Assembly: GCA_009746045.1 (NCBI GenBank)
Contig: RPFO01001963.1
Coordinates: forward strand, 41,066-105,065
Source of the DNA: Mesostigma viride
Lineage: Eukaryota; Streptophyta; Mesostigmatophyceae; Mesostigmatales; Mesostigmataceae
Length of the DNA: 64,000 bases
Direction of reading: 5' to 3'
Made by a program: the position numbers and the translations under genes. Positions 1 to 11,500 of this stretch are shown here, piece after piece. Each line of letters starts with the position of its first letter. Position 1 is the stretch's first letter. The notes below the pieces were generated by a model. That model was not told the origin of the DNA and did not search any database. It saw nothing but the letters and a program-made list of their open reading frames with translations.

Positions 1-2893
1 GGCTTGACACGGTTCCCTGGGATGCATGCGCCATCAACCCGACGTCTACCCTGACCGACCTCCCCCACCGCGCGCGTAGCCTTTTCGCGCAATGTGCAAT
101 CGTTTCTCTCCGGCGCATGCACGCCGCTCCGGACGACCCGCTGGGCTTTAAACTGCACATGGTGACCCCCCGCCTGCTCCTCACCCCTCTCGGGCGTGGT
201 GTGCGCGGCCTCCAGGGTGCGGTTATTGCCCGTTGCCGACGCTTTCTGCAGGGGGACTGGGAGGGGCTGTTTGGCGTGCCGCCCCCGCGCACGGCCCGGC
301 TGTCGGGGGAGGTCAACTTCGAGCGGGTGGCCGCCGACGTCATCCGCCTCGTCCGCGAGGGGCAGCTCAGCCGGGCCATGACCCGCTTGGAAATGGCCAA
401 GCTCGCCCCCGCCAATGCGGCTACCCTGGCGGCCTTGGAGGCTCTTCACCCTGCGGAGCCCGGATTCCAGCTGCCCGTGCCGGACCCCCTGCCGGCCCCC
501 CTCCGGCTGGACCGCGACTGCTTCCTGGAGGTGATGCGTGCGGTCCCGCGGGCTTCCTCTACCGGGCCGTCGGGCTGGCGCTACGAGCACTTGGAGGTCC
601 TGGTGGGGCATGGGGGCGAGGACATTCTCTTTGACACCCTCATTGACCTGGCGGCTGGTCGCGTTCCTCCCGCTGCGCGCGAGTGGTTAGCGGGCGCTCG
701 CCTCCTCGCTCTGCTCAAGGGTGTCTTGCCCCCCCCGAGGGCAAGGTGCGCCCGATCGCCTGCGGTGAGGTGCTCCGCAAGCTCGTGGGCAAAGTGATCT
801 GCCGCCAAAAGGCGCCCGAGCTCCGTGCCTTTTTCTGCCCGCCCCTCGCAGCGGGTGAGACCTCGGTGGCGGCCCAGCTGGGGGTGACGACTCCAGGCGG
901 GGCGGATATCCTCATCCATTCGGTGCAGGCCTACCTCGAGGCCCACCCCACCCACGCTGTCGTCAAGGTCGACTGCCACAACGCGTTCAACAGTCTGTCC
1001 CGCGCCAGCATGTTTGCGGCCGTCATGGAGTCCTTCGAGGACTTGTACGCTTGGACAGCCGTGTGCTACGGCCAGCCCGGCCAACTGGTTCACATCATGG
1101 AGGACGGCACTCGCGGCGGCCTGCTGTCGCGGTCGGGCACCCAGCAAGGGGACCCCCTGGGACCCCTGTACTTTGCCGCCCCCCTCCAGGGTTGCCTCCA
1201 AGCGGTCCATGCTGCCCACCCGGCGGTCGCTATTCAGGCCTACTTGGATGATATCTACCTTCTGGGCCCTGTGCCGGACACCACCGCGGCTCTGCTGGCA
1301 CTGCAGACCGCGGTGGCCGACATCAACCTCCAGTTGACCCTTGCCAAGTGCGCGGTGTACTCGCCCCAAGGTGATTGCTCCGGCTTTCCGCCCCAGCTCT
1401 TGGGCCGGGACGAGCGCCTCCATGGGTTGGATGTCCTCGGCGTTCCGGTTGGCGACCCCGCGTTTGTCATCGATGCTCTGCGGGCCGCCCTCGAGGCACG
1501 CACTGAGGTACTGCCCTTGATTGCGCGCCTTCATGATTCGCAGACCAAGGGTCTGCTTCTGTGGTTTTGCGCTCACCCTCGCGTCGTTCACTGGCTCCGG
1601 GGCGCTCTTCCGTCTCAGGTCCGGCTGGCCGCCGAGGGCCACGACGAACGCATCCAGTCGGCCTTGGCGCAGCTGGTCCCGGGCCCCGACCTCCCGCCAC
1701 ATGCTATTCGCATTGCCTCCCTGCCTGCACGGATGGGTGGCTGCGGTCTGACTCGTGCCGCCCGGCTGGCCCCAGCAGCCTTTTTGGGCTCCGTCGCTCA
1801 GTCGTGGGCGGAAAGCTGCCGGCTCCTGCCCCTTTTGGCAACGGCAGCGCCTGACCTCCTGGACCCCAGCAGCCCTTTGCCCTTCGTCACCGCCATCCAG
1901 GAGGCCTATGCTGAGATCCAGCAGGCCTGTTCTCCCGTCCGTGCCGCTCAGGCGGTACAGCGCCACCTCCCTCGCGGCACTCCCTCGGTCGCCTCCGTTC
2001 AATCTCCCGCCGCATTCCCTGCTCGCGTCATCGATAAACACCAGAAAACCTACGCGGGTATTCTGCACACGGCTGATTGGATTGCTCTTTTCGCGGACCT
2101 CAACGCCCAGGGACGTGCGTGGCTGTTCTCGCTTTCCTTGCGGAGTGTGGGCTCGGCGTACCTTCGTGCTCTTCCCATGGCCCCCCCATTCGCCTTGGCT
2201 CCCAGCCACTACTCGGTGGCGCTCCGGCACCAGCTATTTGCCCCGCAGCCTCTTGTTCCGGCCGGGCGGCCTTGTGGTAGCTGTGGGCAGCCGCTGGATC
2301 CCACGGGGACTCACTACCTTGCCTGCATGGGGGGCCAACAGAATCAGAATTGGTATTTGTATTTGCACACTGTCCTCCTGACGGTGGTGCTCGCCATGAT
2401 TCGGTCGGTTTTCCCCCACGCGAACATCCGGTCCGAGGATGCGGATGGCGCTGCCTTCTATTCCCCCAACCACCGGCCTGACATCGTGGTGCTGGACTTT
2501 GAGGGGGGTGGCCGGCATCTGCTTATTGACGTTTCGGTGGCGCGGCCCTTGGCTCTTAGCCACGTGGCTGGGGCCTCCCTCACGGCAGGTTACACGGCGG
2601 ACCGGGCGGAGCGGGCCAAGCTCCTGGCCTACGGCGACGTCGGGCACCATCGTGTGGTGCCCTTTGTCCTGGAGGAGTTTGGGGCCATGGGGCCCCTGAC
2701 CTCCGCCTTCTTCAAGGAGTGTTGCCGGCTCCGGGAGGACCGGCTGGACCTGGAGGGCCAGCGGGCCCCATGGTCGGCGCGGACCTGGACGTCATATTGG
2801 CGTCAGCGCTTGTCGGTGGCGCTGACTCGGGCCATGGCTGACATCATGCTCCGCCGTACGCGGGCTGATTTTGCGGTGCAGCAGGGCTATTAG
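1..2893 (+). pseudogene. Reverse transcriptase with C-terminal restriction-like endonuclease (frameshifted)
   Basis: The reading frame is open from the window edge to about 730, then continues in another frame to the stop at 2893. The break coincides with a run of eight C residues (727-736), so it is either a real frameshift or a homopolymer error. RT motifs visible: KVRPIACGEVLRKL near 760, VKVDCHNAFNSL near 965, GTQQGDPLGPLYFA near 1140 and the catalytic YLDD box at about 1240. Downstream are a CCHC zinc knuckle (CGSCG...H...C, about 2276-2325) and an RPDIVV...LLIDVSV block (2473-2540), typical of the PD-(D/E)XK endonuclease of the R2/CRE/NeSL group of LINEs. The product would copy the element's RNA at a nicked chromosomal target. 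No other genes belong to the element in this window. The exact clade needs a phylogeny. Confidence 0.75.
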
Positions 2894-3050
2894 GTTCCTC
2901 CCGTTAGGCGTTTCCATTGGTCTTATCGTAGTATAGAGCTTTGACATGGCTCTGTATATAGGTTTATAGCTGGGCGTTTGCTTTGGTTTGAGTGATTTTA
3001 CTCTGCTGTAAGTAATTATATTTTTAATATATATGTTGACTATATATTCA
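1..3050 (+). mobile_element. Non-LTR retrotransposon, 3' portion (restriction-like-endonuclease class)
   Basis: The element enters from the left edge and contains a reverse transcriptase/endonuclease ORF (to 2893) followed by an AT-rich 3' tail. The tail motif ACTCTGCTGTAAGTAATTAT at about 3001-3020 recurs, inverted, at 16440-16498, and related forms occur near 4840, 5340 and 5500. It therefore marks the 3' end of a dispersed family. No long terminal repeats are visible. The 5' end lies outside the window. The 3' boundary is set by the end of similarity to the other copies and is uncertain by some tens of bases. Confidence 0.7.
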
Positions 3051-3249
3051 TTGAGAATGATAGATTACGTTACGGAGGTGAGATGGGCATGCAACATAAG
3101 AAAAAACCCAATAACTGGGAGAATAACCCTGAAGAAATTAATAGATAGTAATCTGACACGGACATCTGGACAAGGATCACGCCAGCTGCACAAGGTACAA
3201 CTATGTTGACTATATATTAGGTCCCCGCTATATATTAGGCGATCCCCGC

Positions 3250-3585
3250 TATGATAAGCGCTGCAAGGATCCTAAATACCAGCAAATTCCTTTTATTCGT
3301 TACCCCGATATTCACAGTCTCCTTTCCCACACAGCAAAATATGGTGTTGTTCTTTCTCAGTTACATCGTTTTTCCCGTCTTTGTTCTTATCGTGTTGATT
3401 TCATCACGACTCTTGTTGAACTCTTGCAGCGTTTATTGGTCAAAGACTATGACCGAGACATTATGCTCCGTCAAGTCCGATGTTTTTTGCAACGTCACCC
3501 ACATCTGTTCGGTGCTGCCCCTTGGCACAAGCTCTACAAACAGGTCGTGGACCGGCTGGATCGCATAGTATCTCCGCACATCTGA
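3250..3585 (+). pseudogene. C-terminal fragment of another retroelement polyprotein
   Basis: An open frame of 111 codons (YDKRCKDPKYQQIPFIRYPD at the start, then KYGVVLSQLHRFSRLCS, ending RLDRIVSPHI) is read to a stop at 3583-3585. The block YDKR-x-DP-x(6)-P-x-IR-YP followed by a SQLHRFSRLCS-like stretch resembles the region after the RT domain in retroelements of algae and oomycetes. This assignment is from memory of the family and has not been tested. There is no methionine start and no RT domain upstream. It directly follows two copies of a short TATATTAGG...TCCCCGC repeat (3213-3249), suggesting a 5'-truncated insertion. Confidence 0.45.
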
Positions 3586-4639
3586 ACCCTGTGATGCCAG
3601 ATCTCCTTTGCGGCCGTTCCGAGCTTGGCACTGGATTCGTTGTCCACATCGTCGCGTCGCTGCAGCAACACGATGTTTTCTGGCATCCGCGGGCTTTTGG
3701 TTCCCGCCGCACATTTGAAAGTGCTGTCCTCCGGCTTTTTGCCTTTGCACCGTGTGCAGTTCTTGGACGTTTGGAATCATGGCATGGCTAACGTGATGAC
3801 TGACTAGCTAGACCTTTTCAGTGGTTTTCCATTTGCGGGTATTTCCTCGTAAATGGTGGGAGAGCGATCGCAGCAATGGTGCTCACCACTAGACACTCCC
3901 GGCCAGTAGTTAGGCTCGAAACACACGCCCTGATCAAGCATGCTGTTTCCGGCCCCACCGTCTAGCTAGGTCATGATCTAGTCGCTCTACACGTAAGCCA
4001 GCCATAATTTCAATGCACAAGGATACACATTTCCATCACCATTCATCTTCATCATCCTGAACGACTCGAACACGCGGACAAGATAACGGCAGGCTCGAGC
4101 TACCATGGTCCGGATTCTCCCGATTTCTGGCCTGCGCTGGTTCAATGTCTCCTTGATATATTAGGTCCCCGCCCCTGCATGCAGAACACCTTGGCCTCCT
4201 CAGGGGTAGATTGCTTATGGCGCAGCTAGTACTCCGCCCGGCCACTGGTCGTGTCACTGCTGCTGCTGACCAGGCGTCAGGTCGTCGTTTCGCGTCCAGG
4301 GGAGTTTATTGAGCAAATGGAAGTGGCATGGCTTCAGGAGCCGGCTAGGCAGAAGATCGATCGATATTGTAGGGAACCTGCAGGCATGCAATTATGAAAG
4401 GTCATCAAGCTCCGACAGCAGTTCTCGATCTGTGTTCACATTCTCCCAAGCTCAACGTGACCGACCGCCATAGCTGAGCCGGTCGGGGGGGGCTTATTAA
4501 CTTGCAGGTACCGGTACCGGGCGCCCATCACAGGTACCGGGTACCGGTACTGGGTTCCCTTGAGAAGTTCGGGTAGGTACCGGTACCGGGTGACTGGAAC
4601 TTTGGGTACCGTCTTAGCTTGAACCCTAGTAACCCTGAC
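3586..4639. other. Intergenic, repeat-rich, no gene seen
   Basis: No coding region can be supported here. The stretch holds one copy of a dispersed repeat (about 4092-4172) whose core TTTCTGGCCTGCGCTGG recurs at about 10200-10235, 39160-39190 and 39900-39930. It also holds a cluster of GGTACCGGTACC palindromes between 4506 and 4612. Confidence 0.6.
4506..4612. repeat. Clustered GGTACCGG palindromes
   Basis: At least six overlapping copies of GGTACCGG or its variants lie in about 105 bases, several as perfect palindromes. This could form alternative hairpins. No function is apparent. It may be a decayed minisatellite. Confidence 0.6.
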
Positions 4640-4649
4640 TGTCGGCTGC

Positions 4650-4855
4650 TTCTATATAAGGAGTGCTGCCGGCTCCGGGAGCTAGGACCGCCTGGAGCTG
4701 GAGGGCCATGTGAGCTCCTTGGTCGGCGCGGACCTGGACGTCGTAAGTACTGGCGCCAACCCCTTTCGGCTGTAGTTGTTTCAGTTTGTCCTAATATCTC
4801 TTGTAAGTGTAGGCTTTGTTTAAGTTTGATTGGGTGCCTTCACTCTGATTAATTA
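4650..4855 (+). mobile_element. 5'-truncated 3' end of the retrotransposon at 1-3050
   Basis: The segment GAGTGCTGCCGGCTCCGGGA...GGTCGGCGCGGACCTGGACG matches the last 180 bases of the RT ORF at 2715-2800, then runs into a degenerate 3' untranslated region and a CACTCTGATTAATTAATT tail. Only the extreme C-terminal codons remain and they are out of frame. This is the typical result of abortive target-primed reverse transcription. Confidence 0.7.
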
Positions 4856-5337
4856 ATTAATTGATAAGCACGTGACTGCGTCACGTGGGTGCCAATACAG
4901 AGTAAAGGAACCTTCAACCCTATATACACAGCGAGAAGGAGGGAGGGTGCCCTAGCTTCTCTCACTGCCGCAGGTGGGCAGGCCACAGAGCGCTCTCTCC
5001 ACGGCATGGTGCCGGGGCGCAACACTGTGGGTGCAATACAACCAGTGCAATACCATAGGTAGGCTGACGCATAGCTTATGCTATACAAATGTGAGGTGGG
5101 CTCAAGACGTCGGCTAATTAAGGCGCAAGCTGATGGCCACAAGGTGCCAGAGCTAATTGAAGGTACTATAACGCTGTGCGCTAATATCGTTTCAAGTGCT
5201 GTAATGCCTAAGCTATATCCCATAATCGATTGCCCCCATCTAGACAACTAGCTGGAGTACGTGCTCTATGCCGGGGAAGCCCGGGGGGGCTTCCACAGTT
5301 TCTTGTTGACATAGAGGTCCCCGCCCCGCCAGTACAC

Positions 5338-5515
5338 TTCACTCTGATGTAAATAATTAAAAATTTTTATATAATACTACTATATGTCCAGGCATAGTTG
5401 TCTCACTTAGTATAGTTTACATTTAAAATTAAAGAAACTAAATGGTACATGCGCTATATGTCACTTGTATACTAGCTAGTATATCAATAATTATAATTAC
5501 TTACATCAGAGTGAA
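5338..5515. repeat. Small inverted-repeat element (MITE-like) or head-to-head retroelement tails
   Basis: TTCACTCTGATGTAA at 5338 is repeated in inverted orientation at 5501-5515, with a continuing AT-rich match of about 20 bases inward. The two arms enclose about 140 AT-rich bases with no ORF. The arm is also the 3'-tail motif of the retrotransposon family at 1-3050, so an alternative is two truncated retroelement tails in opposite orientation. Confidence 0.5.
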
Positions 5516-5699
5516 TGCACCTACTAATTAACCATAACTGGTCAAGGCTTAGTAACGCGCCACGAGCCACGAGCCACGAGGTAGCCATGGCTGACGGCGG
5601 AGCTAATAACTGTCACGTTTGAGCACCGAATTTAGCCGTGAATATCACAATCGATGCGTCTTTCTACGACGCACATGCTGATATAACTTTCCGAAGCTA

Positions 5700-7555
5700 T
5701 TACGCAATATACGATGAGCAAACGCCTCTCGACGCAACGCAGCCTGGCGGCTGTGCTCGGCAATGAAAATACGCCTGCAGCCTCGGCTGCAGCTTCGCCC
5801 ACCGGCCCAGACGGCAACGGTGACACTAGTCGTGCACTGGTGCTTGCCCAGCCCCCCGGGCTTGCCTCGCCATCTGCATCGCCTGAACCTAAGCGCAGTC
5901 GCTCTGCTGAGCCGCACTGGGAAGAGATCACCTTTGACATCAACGCCTATGGCTTCTGGAAGCGCAGCCCAGGAGTCTTCATGGACGACTTGTTTTTCGG
6001 CAATCACGCCTCGCTTATGGACCTGTGCTCGCACCTGTGCTCCCGCAACCGCGGCCGCTGGCCAGGTGGCCAGCCTGCCGACCCCGTCGAGGGTTCTTCC
6101 ACGACTTGCCCGCATGAGTCGCCCCAACCTCCAACGCTTCGCCCTCTGCTCCCTCCTCGGGCGCTCCGACGCCGAGATCTGGGCTCCCCCACCACCGCCC
6201 CCCACCGTTGCGACAGAATCCATCGTCCACGCCCTCCGAAGCTTTCGAGCAGCACGTGTCCCCCCTTGCCACAGATGTGGCGGCAATGGGCGGCACGCTG
6301 CATGGCTGCTGAGCTCCCCACCCGTCCCCACCGCCACCGCCACCCTCCTCGCCTCCACCCCCCCACACACCTCCACCTCCACCGACTCCATCACCGCCCA
6401 GCCGGCTCCGCGACATCGACCAGCGCCTCAAGGATAATGCAATCGCTATCGAGGTCCTGCAGAACACCGCAGGCCTCACCGCCCAGGCGGTGAAGGACAT
6501 TGCCGCCAAGCCAGCCCCTGCTGGCCTGGCCGGCGATGCTCCTCCCATCACGACCTGGGTGGACATGCTTAAGCAGCACACCACCTCCACGTACCACCTC
6601 CGCCGTCGCAGCCCAGCTCCAGCGGCAGATGCTTGACGTCCGCGAGGAGGCCGAGCTCGCCAAGCGCAGCCTCAACGTCATTGTCAAGAACTTCGAACGA
6701 CATGAGGAAGGTGAGAATTCCGAGAAGCTCAGTTGCGCGTGCGTTTGAGAGAGAAATCCTTGGTCGCATGGGCCTTACTGGTGAGATCGAGCTGGTTGCC
6801 CACCGCCTTCCCCGCGCGCGGGGTAAGGCAGGGGCGCCCCCGTTCCTTCTCACCTTAAAGAAACCGGCGGACAAGATTTCTTTTCTCAGACGCCGCAAGC
6901 GGCTCGAGAAGACTCTCTTCACCCTTGACGACGACTTGACCCTGCAGCGCAGCAACAACGGCGACGGGAGCTATGGCCGACCTACCTCCAGCTCCGGCAG
7001 ACCAAGGCGGGGCAGCCGATGTACTGGAAGGGGGCGGCCATCTACGTCGGCCACAAGCCCTGGCAGGCGACCCCCGCGGCCCCAGCGACTCCAGACGCCC
7101 CAGCTAAGGGGAATACAGCAGTAGTAGTGTAGAATAGATAGGCCGTGGCCATGTACATGTGTACGCCTCCTACAGGCACTATACCAGCTAAGCCACGCGC
7201 CTTATTTACCAATGTGCATGCGTGCCTATGATGTGCCACACTCCAGATGATGCCTAGCTTTATGTAGTTATGCTGTGCCCATGCAGAGAGCTGCTCTCTG
7301 CTGAGAAGCCACGCTCTAGCTTTTGTATAGCTATGATGATCTTCCCCCCCATGACAGGCTCCCCCTTAGCTGGGCATAGCTTGATAGATCGTGGGGATGC
7401 AGGTGCCCTGGTACACCTAGACGAGGTGTTGTTTACATTCCCACTCTTGCAGGAAGTAGCTTAGAATGTATTACAGGCTTATATGCCCCTTCTCTGGGCT
7501 ATGTGCTACATATACTCCCAACGGAGTTATGTTCCTAATTAATTAAATAAACTAA
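5700..7555 (+). mobile_element. LINE copy A: ORF1 remnant plus 3' end, RT deleted
   Basis: The copy has a degenerate ORF1 (5714-7125), the ORF1-ORF2 spacer and the first ~60 bases of ORF2 (GAGAAGCCACGCTCTAGC at 7308-7325). It then jumps directly to the 3' untranslated region, ending CCCAACGGAGTTATGTT (about 7527-7543) and an AT-rich tail. The same spacer and ORF2 start are found, inverted, at 42180-42280 and 44031-44170, and the same 3' end at 39711-39800 and 39995-40030. About 2 kb of reverse transcriptase is absent here. Confidence 0.7.
5714..7125 (+). pseudogene. LINE ORF1-like protein, frameshifted (copy A)
   Basis: Coding similarity to the minus-strand copy at 44176-45164 moves between all three frames, so there are several indels. 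Recognisable blocks are an N-terminal low-complexity part starting MSKRLSTQRSLAAVLGN, a proline/threonine-rich linker, and IDQRLKDNAIAIEVLQNTAG with a coiled-coil look (about 6415-6475). Next comes a C-terminal block with RRKRLEKTLFTLDDDLT (6890-6944) followed by YWKGAAIYVGHKPW (7023-7065). The latter blocks resemble the C-terminal domain of L1-type ORF1 RNA-binding proteins, in which an LDDDLT-x-Q segment precedes a GK-x-x-YW-x-G-x-x-IYV segment. The family role would be RNA chaperone for retrotransposition. This copy cannot encode an intact product. Confidence 0.6.
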
Positions 7556-8521
7556 CGCTAACAAGAGATACATTTGTTTACTAGTTAGTATATGCATTTA
7601 AGTCGATATATAGAGATCCGGGCTGCAACGATTCCTATATGTACAATTTTAACATGAATTCCGCTGATCTAACATTCAGTATCTAGAAATTAAAACCACT
7701 AAGTGTGAGCATGTATATGTGTGTAGGTGCTAGATCTAGGCACAATCACGGTTGCATGTGGCCTACGTCCTCGAGCATGATCACATTGAACCCGACTTGT
7801 TCATACCACCACCGCTAATTCAAAGTCTGTTCTGGCAGTTTATATGTGTATGTATCCTCTACCTCAACTAACTACCTACGTTATTAAAAAAATGTACACG
7901 GAGTCATGGACCCGGTAGATCAGCATCAACCCCACGTGCATATACACATCTAGGTGTGATGGATAATTCTGCCGGACATGCAGCGGGTCATGACCTGGTC
8001 AGCAGCACTCAACCTTCGAGGGGTCATGCGTGCTGGCCTGGCGCATATCTACTGTACAGAAGCGTGATGCCTCGAAAAGAAGGACAGCCGGCCGGAATCT
8101 CAAAGAAGAGAGCTTGGTGCTGGCTAGGATATGGTGACTGCGACATACCAAAAAACTGCACTCCACCCTCGGTGCTTGTCCCTCCTTGCCCTTCTTGGTA
8201 AGGAGCCTTGGCACAACAGCTCGTGTGCTGCGGTAATCCGATCCAAGGGTCTGCAGACAAAGGCTGTTCCCCTGCCGAGCTGACAGGTCCATCCGCCAAT
8301 TGCCCAGCATGGCTCATGGCATGCAGCACGAAGTGCTGGATGCTGAGGGGGAAGCGGAAGAGGACACATACAGCCCTACACCAGTGACACCGCCAGCAGA
8401 CTCGGCGCCATGGCCTGATAGTGCCAGTTATTGCGGGGATCTGCCGATCCAGTGGGCGGGGAGGTAGCAGCACTCTACATCGATCACTGACCCGACCAAT
8501 GGCAGCAGTGTGCCACCGAGC
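7556..8521. other. Intergenic and probable 3' flank of the MBL-GAF gene
   Basis: AT-rich at first, then mixed composition. Only short unrelated ORFs are present and none shows a recognisable domain. It lies downstream of the minus-strand gene that ends at 8522, so the polyadenylation site should be here. Confidence 0.5.
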
Positions 8522-11500
8522 TTAACATATTTCTGTGCAGCGGTGGATTAGCTGGCACTTGCAAGGCCCTGACTCCGCCGAGGTGCTGCCTGGGAGCGGC
8601 CTTGCCACGCTCTTCCTGCGATACAACTCGAGGAGCGACGACACGAATACGCCCAGCTGTCTCAGCGTCTCTGTTTCGTCCTTGGTGAGCTTCTTCGGGC
8701 GGTTGTCCGCGATGCACAGGGATCCAAGCTTGTGGCCACCGCGCATCGCCAGCGGCACGCCCGCGTAGAACCGCAGCCGCAGGTCCCCCGTGACGAGCGG
8801 GTTGTCCGCAAAGCGGGGGTCAGCCGTGGCGTCAACGATCTGCCGGGAGCAGGAGCAACCAAGCAAGAGCAACCATGGGACATTGAGCAATGTTACGGCA
8901 AAAGGCAGCAAAACAACTTGTTGGCGGCTGGCATCGATTGGGGATCTGGTCCCAAGGAGGCGGGTGCATGAGCGAGGAAGGGGTTCCCAATGCCGTTGCT
9001 ACTTAGGGTTTACCAATTATTGCACCCAATATCTGTACTGCACTGCCGCCAGATGGATGAGAATGAACCTTTGGTCGGACCGTCAATCACCCGAGTGCCC
9101 AGCATTGAAAACACCCTGGAAATGTGCTATCCGTAAGCACAGCGTGATCCAAATACATAGGAAAGGTGGTGCAGGGGTCGCGTGCAAAAGATGCACAGCC
9201 AAGAATTAACCCCGCCGGGTGGACCAAACGAGGACTTCATGGTGTAAAAAGACCCATCTGTACCAGCTCATAACCTTGGACCTGGATGTCACGGAGAATG
9301 AGATTCTGGCAAACTGCATTGCTAGAAGCATGTGTACATCCCCCTATGGTTCTGGTTACTTGTAACGGGGACCAGCGGGCATGCCCCAGCACGCTAACTA
9401 TGTGACCGGGCACCCCATATTGTACATGTGTGTGATATGCATGTGCCAGATATCAAACATGAAGAAAGTTGGCATTGTGTCGGGGAGCCACATTTCCCCT
9501 CCCTAGCCCGCCTGTCCCCCCCCCCCCCCCCTCCCAATTTCCTCCATCAGCCCTTCTCCCTTTCAACCTGTGCGCCTTGCCTCAAACATGCCATCCTGCT
9601 GTGCACTGTTGTCCATGGTCTTTGGGGGGCAGATTTTTACTCATGAACGTTTCGGCAATTTACAACTGGTCAACTAATGTACCTCGAACACGCCCTCCTG
9701 CAGGATGGTGTGAGCGCAGAAGGACTCCTCGCGTGACACGCAGGTGCCCGGCAAGTTGCCAGATTTGGACATGTACCACTGCTGGCTGCTGTCCACCACC
9801 GAAATGAAAGCATAAGGGACTTTGAAACTGGTCGTGCACGTGTTGGTGATCGCATCAAACCTGCGGGCCCGCGGTCAGGAAGTACAAGGAGCCAAATCCA
9901 CCAGGGGGTCCCCAAGTTTAGCACATTTGATACCTTACCCAGAACATGCGCGTCCTCGGCCGCTTTGCTTGCGAGCCAGGCTGCTCCTAGAAATGGGTTG
10001 GATTTGAAACTTCTATGCTCTGCATGTGATAACTGCCAGACGTGGATGTGGAGATGGAGCATTTGTGGCAACACTCACAGTCGCATGCACCTCAACATGA
10101 CTCCAACACGAACAACCAAGCCATCATTTGCTAGACTGGCATACTCGCCTTTCAAAGGCATATAGTAGCTGGCTCGAGCTCACATGGTCCGGATTCTCCA
10201 GATTTCTGACCTGCGCTGGCTGACTTTGATATAGTAGTATAGAACAGGAGAGCTTGATCAATCAATCGAAACTTCGTCCGGCAGCAGTGACGTCACACTC
10301 AGTGAGAAGTGAGGAGTAAAGCCCCATAGGAGGCTGCTCCGATGTCGATCACAGCTATGCATCCAGCTATAGCAATTTGACATGAACCCCTACAGTCATG
10401 CACGACACCTGTTGACTCACGATTGGCCCAGTAAGAGCCGCACGGGGCACTACGTGCGCAAATCAAACACCGCGCTAGCTGCACACACCTGGCGTCGGGT
10501 TTGGCGTCTTGCCACATGCCCAAGTCCCGCAACGCCGCCAGCCGAGAACCCTCGTCAGAACACCTGTCGGCCGCCACCCACTTGCTCTCGTGCCTCGACA
10601 GCAAGGCGGTGAGGCGGGTGCGCGCGTAATGCTGCGAGAAGGGCCACTGCAGCCAGTCGGAGATGTCGGGGTGGCCGGCTTCCTTGTGGCCATCCCCACA
10701 CGCGATGACGCAGACCAAGCCAGGGAACTCTTCGCGAAGCTGCTTTGATAGTGCCAGGCCACCCTGGCTGACACCTGCCAGTGACTTGCCCAGTACGAGG
10801 ATGGCTGGATTCTTGCGCGCAAGGAGCTGCGGGGATGATGGAAGGCAATGCGGGGCGGAGAAAGTTCAAGAAGAGAATATAGCCAGGCCGTCTGTTTCCA
10901 TGAACGGAGAGTGTACAGTCAAGGGCATGCTACTAGCATACTCCAGGGGGTTCAGATCTCAGCGTGATGCGTTTCCTGATGAAAACTATCCCCAAGCAGA
11001 TATAAAAAAAGGGTGGACCATCCGAACAACTGCACGTGTGGTCTACGCACTCAACAAGAATAATTTTTGCTAGAAATTCAGAAATTTCTTCATATTCGAC
11101 AATTGACTTTAACAGTGTAGGGACTTGGGTGGGAGCAACCCATTATGTAACACGCGGGGGCAACGGCAACGATGTGGCCGACCATTTGCAAGTCTGGCCT
11201 GTAGGCTGTAAGCACATCATGGGGCTTGAAGCTGGGCATGTTTTAAGGAGAATATGATTCGTGAAAAGCTCCATACCCCTCCCTGGTAGACTGCCTGCTT
11301 ACCCTGGCGGACGTGTAGCCACCCAAACATCTTGCAAGCGTGGGAATAGACAGGATATCTAACCTTAATAGACAGGATATGTAATCTTAATAGACATGCA
11401 TGATATGCAATCTTAACAGACAGGATATGCAATCTTAATAGATATGTAATCTTAATGGACAGGATGTGTAATCTTGACATCACGTAACCAATGCTGCTGG

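Noticed and set aside
581-2230. 549-codon minus-strand ORF opposite the reverse transcriptase
   Set aside because: It is antisense to a recognisable RT, carries no domain and is explained by GC-rich codon bias.
5645-6590. Minus-strand glycine-rich ORFs opposite LINE ORF1
   Set aside because: Shadows of the proline-rich ORF1 region.
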